A stretch of 64,000 bases of DNA from Lactarius indigo (Eukaryota > Basidiomycota > Agaricomycetes > Russulales > Russulaceae), in NCBI GenBank assembly GCA_025766275.1, contig JAFKAC010000005.1, positions 2,046,001-2,110,000 on the forward strand. The letters are read 5' to 3'. Position numbers and translations under genes: made by a program. The notes below the pieces were generated by a model. The model worked only from the letters and a program-made list of their open reading frames with translations, did not search any database and was not told the origin of the DNA. The number at the start of each line of letters is the position of its first letter. The stretch's first letter is position 1. Shown here piece by piece: positions 58,601 through 64,000 of this stretch.

Positions 58601-60558
58601 ACTCTTATCCTTGACTCTCATCTCGCTGAGGTGTACGCACAGCAACTTCGTCTAGGCAGCAAGTTTGGGTGACCAAATAAGGTCGTTTCATGAGACTGAC
58701 TCGTGATGTTCCACGCCTGCTAGTCAGTCAACGCTCACGCTCACACTTTCCGACCGCAAAAAGGTATGTATTGTACTTTTCAATTCCCTCTTCCTTGGTT
58801 GACACATATCGCATCGGCCCTTCTGGTTACTCTTTCCCCACCTCCGACACCACCTTCAAATGTCTTTCCTCCCCCGTCGCCCTGCTCTCCCGTCATCCAG
58901 TACCCACAGATGTCAGTGGCCCGTACAGTGCAAGGGCGCCGCGGCCCTTCGTGCCTTCGGTGACACTTCAATTTAATTCACATAAGTCACCCCTCGCATA
59001 AGTACTGGTAATGGCTTACCTTTTAACAGCGCACTCGCACGGATACCTGGCAACTCGCCACAACGGCCACCACAGGCCCCACCGCGGGACCCCTAAGATA
59101 CGTGCACCCAAGCCTTTGCTTACGATAGCATGCTTAGCACTTAGCGTCCTTAGGACGTTTCGAACGTTTTCCATTTTCGTCCTGACTGTCCTTAGCGCCC
59201 TTAGGGCTCTTTGCACATTTCGACTTTTTAACGTTCCCCCTCGCGTTCCCCGGTTTCCCCAGCGTGCCGCACCCACGCGCGGCCTTACCGACTCTAGCGC
59301 GACCCATCAAAGACCGAGGAGGCTATCTCCGCGAAGTTTCGCGTCCTGCGGAAGCGTGCATGACCATTTCCGATCACTATTGACCATAGCCCACTGTTCA
59401 TATTCCCGATCTCGCCACACTTGCGCGCGGCCTTAGGAAATTGCGCATGACGCGTCTACGACCAAGGCACCCACGTCTGTGAAGTCTTGCATTGTGCGGA
59501 AGCATGCACGACTGTTTCCGATCACCTGCAACCACCCAATCCAGCGGGGCTCCATGTAGCTCACCATTCCCTTTACCGACCCCGCAGCACTCGTGTGCGG
59601 GCTTAGCTATTCAACACGGGCGCGGCCACAACTGCCACGGAACTACATACGACATCTCTTGCCCCGCGGAAGCCTGCGCGCCCACTTGCGCTGCATCACG
59701 CCTGGGCACTTGCAACATCTTAGACGTGTTCTCTGATGATCAAGGATGGTTAATGGTATCGTATTGGATGTTTTTACACTTTCAAGTCTATTGACGGGTT
59801 TTGTGTGTACAGTGAGACTGATTTTGGACCAAGGGCTGATGTCCGCACACCATACATGGTGTACTCCACCCAGAGGTGGCGTCACCACGCGTGTATTTAC
59901 ACTTGCGTATGGTGGGTCACGACATTACCAGTCACGGGCACCCAGATCACCCTGGTGATCACCACGACGCAGGGACATGGGCGCATATCCGGTTCGTCTC
60001 CTAGACGAGGTTGACCCTGTGACTGACTGTAGTGTGGTGTATTCGGCAGGGGTGCACATCGGCCATTGATGGACACATCAACAGGCATGTTGGAGGTGAC
60101 TCTCAGAGCGCGGAAGAGGTGTAGTGTGGGGGGTCTGTGTCTCTACCCGTCGACGATTGCAGCTTTTAGCTGATTGATTGTTGGACCCCAGGGATACACA
60201 GTAGTTACGACGCCATACACTCGGTCCATTACTACACTAAGTATTCGGCTCGTTTTGTCACAACTCACAACCCTGTCCGAGTGTCGCACTGTCTGTGTGA
60301 CGTACATCAGACTCGGAAGTGCCGCCGCTGCCGCGTCTCCTGGTGGCAGCTGAACATCGAACATCAACTTTACGTTGGGCACCGCGGCCCTTATGTACTG
60401 TAGTAGGCTTGAAACCACTCAGTTTCAGCCGTTCGGAGTCGCCTGTCCAACGTCCGCCTTTCTCGGCCATTAGCACCACGCCACCAGTTTATGTTCGTTG
60501 TAAGTCAAACTTTTCTTGGTGAGGTATTCCATATCCCTTGAAAGTACAGCTTCACACC
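58601..60558. other. Intergenic, no gene supported
   Basis: Open frames occur on both strands but none has a recognisable domain or plausible exon structure. 59100-59300 is rich in CTTAG and TTAGG words. Confidence 0.4.
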
Positions 60559-60784
60559 ATGCTTAGCCCGTCTGTCGTTGACATTTCCTTCGGAGCGGCT
60601 TTTGTCGGGGCCACCGGGCTACTCATCAGTACTACGTGAGTCCTGCTTGGGTGCTTCCATGCAGCTACTTATTAAACCGGTAGCCTCTTTGGCTTGACAA
60701 TCGTGCAAATGTGAGTTCGAGCGAATACAATCTCATGCAGACTTCTAAATTTGCTGTTCTTGTAGATGGACGTACTTCCGGTAA
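60559..60784 (+). pseudogene. 5' remnant of a DUF6534-type membrane protein gene
   Basis: Three exons with good splice sites, 60559-60635, 60684-60710 and 60766-60784, encode MLSPSVVDISFGAAFVGATG, LLISTTLFGLTIVQIWTYFR and then TAA. The opening, with IS-x-GAA as the start of the first helix and LFG-x-T-x-VQ--TYF at its end, is the usual beginning of Agaricomycete DUF6534 seven-helix-like proteins. Only about 41 residues remain of some 300, so the gene is truncated right after the first helix. Confidence 0.55.
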
Positions 60785-61310
60785 CCGGTCCTTGTCTCCG
60801 GATGCCATAAACTAACATGTCCAAGGATCCATCGGAATAGAGTCCCACTTTGGACAGAACCCTTGACGGAAGATGTCTGAACTCTGAACGTGATGTCGAG
60901 CCTACTCCGCCAAGCTCAAATGTCGGAATCAAGTGTGTCGGAGGTCTTGTAGTGATCAATACATACATGAGCCAGCAGGGAGGGACGACGACAGGATTGT
61001 GTGTAGTGGTCAAATAAGCAGAGAAACACGAATACACGATACACGAAGAGCGTCTGTAAGGACGTAAAGGGGGTGTGAGGCTGCCGAGGCAAACATCTGT
61101 CCGGTGTCTTCGATGGTTGCATAAAGAATCGAAACACCGGGAGTCATGGTGCTTCCGACTCAATTGTGCGACACACGGATGTGACACACGGGATTGCGAG
61201 CGGTATCATAAGAAAATCGAATTATCGACGGTGGAAACAGACGTACCTTTGTTTTTTTTTTTCTTTTCCCTACGCCACGCATCTTTCAACCTCCCCGAGT
61301 CTCCTCCGGC
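60785..61310. other. Intergenic
   Basis: No continuation of the DUF6534 gene and no other gene recognised. A T-rich tract lies at 61251-61267. Confidence 0.4.
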
Positions 61311-61983
61311 ATGCCTGTTGGGAAACATCTATCAGATGCCGACGCCAAGCGTCAGGTGGCCATTGCGCAGATTGCAACAACTGAGGGAGGTCCTAAGTCA
61401 GCAACAAGATCAGCGGCGGGGATTCAACTTCCCAGCCTGAGCAGCGTTTCAATGTACATGAAATCTTTCAGGGTCTTGGATACTGGCGAAACCGAACCTG
61501 ACACAGAGTAAGTGCGAGTAATCGGCCTACTAGCGTAAAATGACTTATGAAGCTAGACCTACCACGGGCATGATGGGCGACCTCGGGGACGGCAGTGTCA
61601 CGAGCTGTCCAGGCGAGTCTCAGAGCGGTGACGATGAGGCCGAAGACTCGGACGACGAGACTGAATGCTCGGACGATGAGACCGAATACTCGGACTTCAC
61701 CCTTGCTGCCGTATCCAGCACTAAAGGCCTCAAGCGGTGCAATACCACCCTACTAGTACCGGAGGGGCCCAACGCCCGGGCCAACTGGAGAGCGGATATA
61801 CAGGCTTCAGGCCAGGCTAACACTGGTGACAGCACCAACACCGGTTTTGTCTTAGGGGACGTCCATAAAGACGAGCCTGACAGCGACGAAGCCCAAAAAC
61901 ATACCAAACCTAGAAAGAGGGTCGCCGCCATGATGAGTAACGCCCCGCTGCCGGAGGGGGACTGGAAGCGCTCACGCACGTAA
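61311..61983 (+). CDS. Hypothetical acidic, basic-tailed protein
   Basis: Two open segments can be joined: 61311-61507 (MPVGKHLSDADAKRQVAIAQ) with a GTAAGT donor, and a second exon starting at about 61626 that ends at 61983. The join used here is phase 2 and its 118-nt intron is long, so the boundary is uncertain. The second part contains two acidic repeats (DSDDETECSDDETEYSD), a linker and a basic segment (KHTKPRKRVAAMM) near the end. No known domain. Its position next to a transposase gene suggests it could belong to a mobile element. Confidence 0.4.
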
Positions 61984-62257
61984 AGGAACAGAACGACAGG
62001 AGCGGCTGGAGAGAGTAATGGCCAACCCTGTGCATAGATAGTATGACAGGCGAATTCAAACCTTTTGCCGACTACAGTGTGTTCCATGAAACAGTGTTGA
62101 CATGACACTAGTTGAAGTCGGAGTGAGAGAGGAAGAGAGAAAATGAGAAGATCGTGGCGCACCTTTTTCCAGACAAACAGGCGGTCATCGGCCGACAAAG
62201 GTGTATGCAATAACAAGGCCTGCAGGACAGGGGATGGAGGAGAATGTTCTGAGGCAG
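61984..62257. other. Intergenic
   Basis: No gene recognised. Confidence 0.4.
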
Positions 62258-62347
62258 GACCCTTGACGACGGCCCGAAGGCGAGACCCTTGACGACAGCC
62301 CGCAAGACAGAATGGAGGGGAATGTTTTGATGCGGGACCCTTGACGA
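62258..62347. repeat. Three copies of GACCCTTGACGA
   Basis: The word occurs at 62258, 62284 and 62336 within a loosely repeated stretch (also GGAGGAGAATGTT / GGAGGGGAATGTT at about 62236 and 62314). It is a degenerate minisatellite. Confidence 0.6.
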
Positions 62348-62736
62348 TGTTTCGACCGAGGTATTGTCGGCTATGGTGTAGGTGGTCGAGAACAGCCGAT
62401 AACGTCGGAGCGGTTGGGCATCTGACGAGGAGAGAAGGAGCAACCAGAGGCGAGACAATGGTGGGGGAAGGAAAGAAAGCTTGTTGAAAATCGAAGCGAG
62501 TGATGGGAAAAATAGACGAAACATGACTCAATGCAGATCTGGGAAGCCCAGTCACGTGTCAGGCCGACGGGTTGTCCTCTGTCTTTTTTTTGGATCCATT
62601 ACGCGCTGTCCTCTCACCACCTCACCACTAGGGCTCTTCACGTCTTCACCTCTGCGACATTAACGTACAGATATGAGGGGGAAAAAAGGATAAAAACCAG
62701 GTATGTCCCTACGACGACCAACTCACCTTTCAGACC
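62348..62736. other. Upstream region of the transposase-like gene
   Basis: AGGATAAAAACC at about 62688 could be a TATA-like element. No gene recognised. Confidence 0.35.
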
Positions 62737-64000
62737 ATGTCCTCGAACACGGAAGATCTGGGTCATGCCGTCCGACCCGATGGATCCTTGAAAGATGCCT
62801 CGGAGATGACTTGGACATTCGACGCAGATGAGTCGATCCCATTTCCTTCTCAGAGCTTGGGTGGTTCTGCTGTCAGCGCTAGGCGATCAGGACGTGCTCA
62901 TTGCCCATCTCGGCGAGCTCTTGAGGCAGCCGAGGCCGAGGCATCTTTGGGTTCTGCAGTGGCGAGAGGTGTCAAGCCAGGTTCTAAACGCAAGGCCCCG
63001 AGTGTGTCTACTGAAGATCGGCGCATCGCACGCAAGATCAGTGTCGATATGGACGATGCCTCATCATACGACGGCGACGACGGCGACGACGACGACGACA
63101 GTTCCGTGGTGCCAACACACGACGTGAATGATCTGTCCAATGTGCCTGACAGTGATGCTTCCATGGAGCCACAAGATGTGGGCAACCTTGCGTCCACCGG
63201 CGACTACGAGTCTATCAGGGCGATGGCAGATGCGGACCATGAGGTATGTCCCCTACTCACATCTCTGTACATATTCTCATCGATCGGTTAGGCCCTGAAC
63301 TTCAAACCGAAACAAAACCCTACGGCAGACATCCGCCTTATCTTTAATCGAAAAAAGGAGTATAAGCACCCGGTCACAGGCAAGATCTCCGATGCACACT
63401 TGTGCACGATCTGTGAGTGAGTATTTTTATTTCGTTTTCCTGTTTTCCTTCGCTGAAGTTATTTGAAGGAAGGATCTCTCGATCAACCGGAACTCGTGCA
63501 TATTGACAGGAAGCACGAGCTCTTTGCGGATGCATATTGCAAGGTAAATTACTACTCTCTATTCACGCAATCTTCTGATCCTTTTAGGCATCATGTGGAC
63601 CTGTATCGCAAACGCTGCAAAGTGCTTGGCATCCAGCCACATCCCCGCGCCCTCTCTCGCCTTCCTGCTAGTTCACGCAGCAGCAGGTACGTCGCTGCTA
63701 TCCTATATTCACTTGACGATCAGTTCATATCACGCAGCAGCAGGTACGTCGCTGCTATCTTATATTCACTACACGATCGGTTCACATTTCGTGTAGCCTC
63801 ACCCAGACAAGTTTAGATGGTGTGGTCACTCGCGAACCAAAGGTCCCTCCATTTACGACCGCAGGTTTACTCGACCACATCATCGAACTTATTGTCTGCG
63901 AAGACGAGGTGAGTGATTACGGACATTATGATGCCATATAATCTGATCTCCTTTTGCCTTCAGGCATTCTTGTTGGTTGAGCGCGGCGCTTTTCGCCGCC
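62737..64000 (+). CDS. BED-finger / hAT-like transposase, N-terminal part (3' end off the window)
   Basis: Exons 62737-63243, 63292-63416, 63469-63543, 63588-63686 (or 63743), 63797-63908 and 63964-64000; phases agree throughout. Residues 1-169 are Ser/Asp-rich with a basic patch and an acidic run. Next comes a BED-type zinc-finger-like module: NPTADIRLIFNRKKEYKHP, LCTICE, CILTGSTSSLRMHIARHH and VDLYRKRCKVLGI. The blocks TREPKVPPFTTAGLLDHIIE, LIVCEDE and AFLLVERGAFRR match the linker that precedes the RNase-H-like core of Agaricomycete hAT-type transposases. The core lies outside the window, so autonomy or domestication cannot be judged. Confidence 0.72.
63674..63787 (+). repeat. 57-bp tandem duplication carrying a splice donor
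   Basis: Copies at 63674-63730 and 63731-63787 share CACGCAGCAGCAGGTACGTC and most following bases. Each contains CAG|GTACGT, so the transposase-like gene has two 5' splice sites 57 nt (19 codons) apart with an open frame between them. Confidence 0.8.

Noticed and set aside
61620..62555. 311-codon minus-strand ORF
   Set aside because: It is antisense to the acidic repeats of the plus-strand ORF and to low-complexity DNA; no ATG-proximal domain or family resemblance.

Overview
The window is nuclear DNA of a mushroom-forming basidiomycete (Agaricomycetes). The evidence is short GT-AG introns of about 43 to 80 nt in nearly every gene, a fungal-type tRNA intron, and families that are expanded in Agaricomycetes: DUF6535 membrane proteins, F-box/LRR-like proteins, DUF2235 hydrolases, Kre9/Knh1-like secreted proteins, crinkler-like P-loop proteins and a hAT-like transposase. 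Family names come from reading the translations; no database search was run.

Region 1 (about 0-20.5 kb) is a tandem array of DUF6535 genes. It holds a partial copy at the left edge, one copy broken by a one-base insertion, four intact-looking copies, one truncated copy and a small C-terminal relic. At its core is a duplicated three-gene module: a minus-strand DUF6535 gene, a plus-strand gene for a small 125-residue protein I do not recognise, and a plus-strand DUF6535 gene. It occurs at about 3.2-8.6 kb and again at about 8.8-14.8 kb. A decayed S53 (sedolisin) protease gene and a 120-bp hairpin element are embedded in the array.

Region 2 (21-34 kb) is mostly conserved single-copy sequence: a bZIP transcription factor, a small Kre9/Knh1-like secreted protein, an intron-containing tRNA-Gln(UUG), an eight-exon gene with a Rif1-type N-terminal HEAT region, and a 1,091-residue protein in which two F-box/repeat units are fused in tandem and followed by two C2H2 fingers.

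Region 3 (34-43 kb) is a tandem duplication of about 3.3 kb carrying two DUF2235 genes on the minus strand, then a second Kre9/Knh1-like gene with the same three intron positions as the first.

Region 4 (43-53 kb) has an EBP/EXPERA sterol-isomerase-type gene, a broken crinkler-like gene, a 5' relic of the EBP gene, SGF29 (SAGA subunit) and a C2H2 transcription factor.

Region 5 (53-64 kb) is gene-poor and repeat-rich. It has a 706-bp element with 37-bp perfect terminal inverted repeats, a 61-bp near-perfect palindrome, an F-box gene, a GGTTCG-rich block, a truncated DUF6534 gene, a hypothetical acidic protein and the 5' part of a BED-finger/hAT-like transposase gene that runs off the right edge.

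The strongest candidate for something undescribed is the duplicated DUF6535 / 125-aa protein / DUF6535 module. Its opposite-strand DUF6535 partners share a nearly uniform C-terminal half but have different membrane halves. Exon boundaries were chosen by reading frame, phase and comparison between paralogues, not from transcripts.
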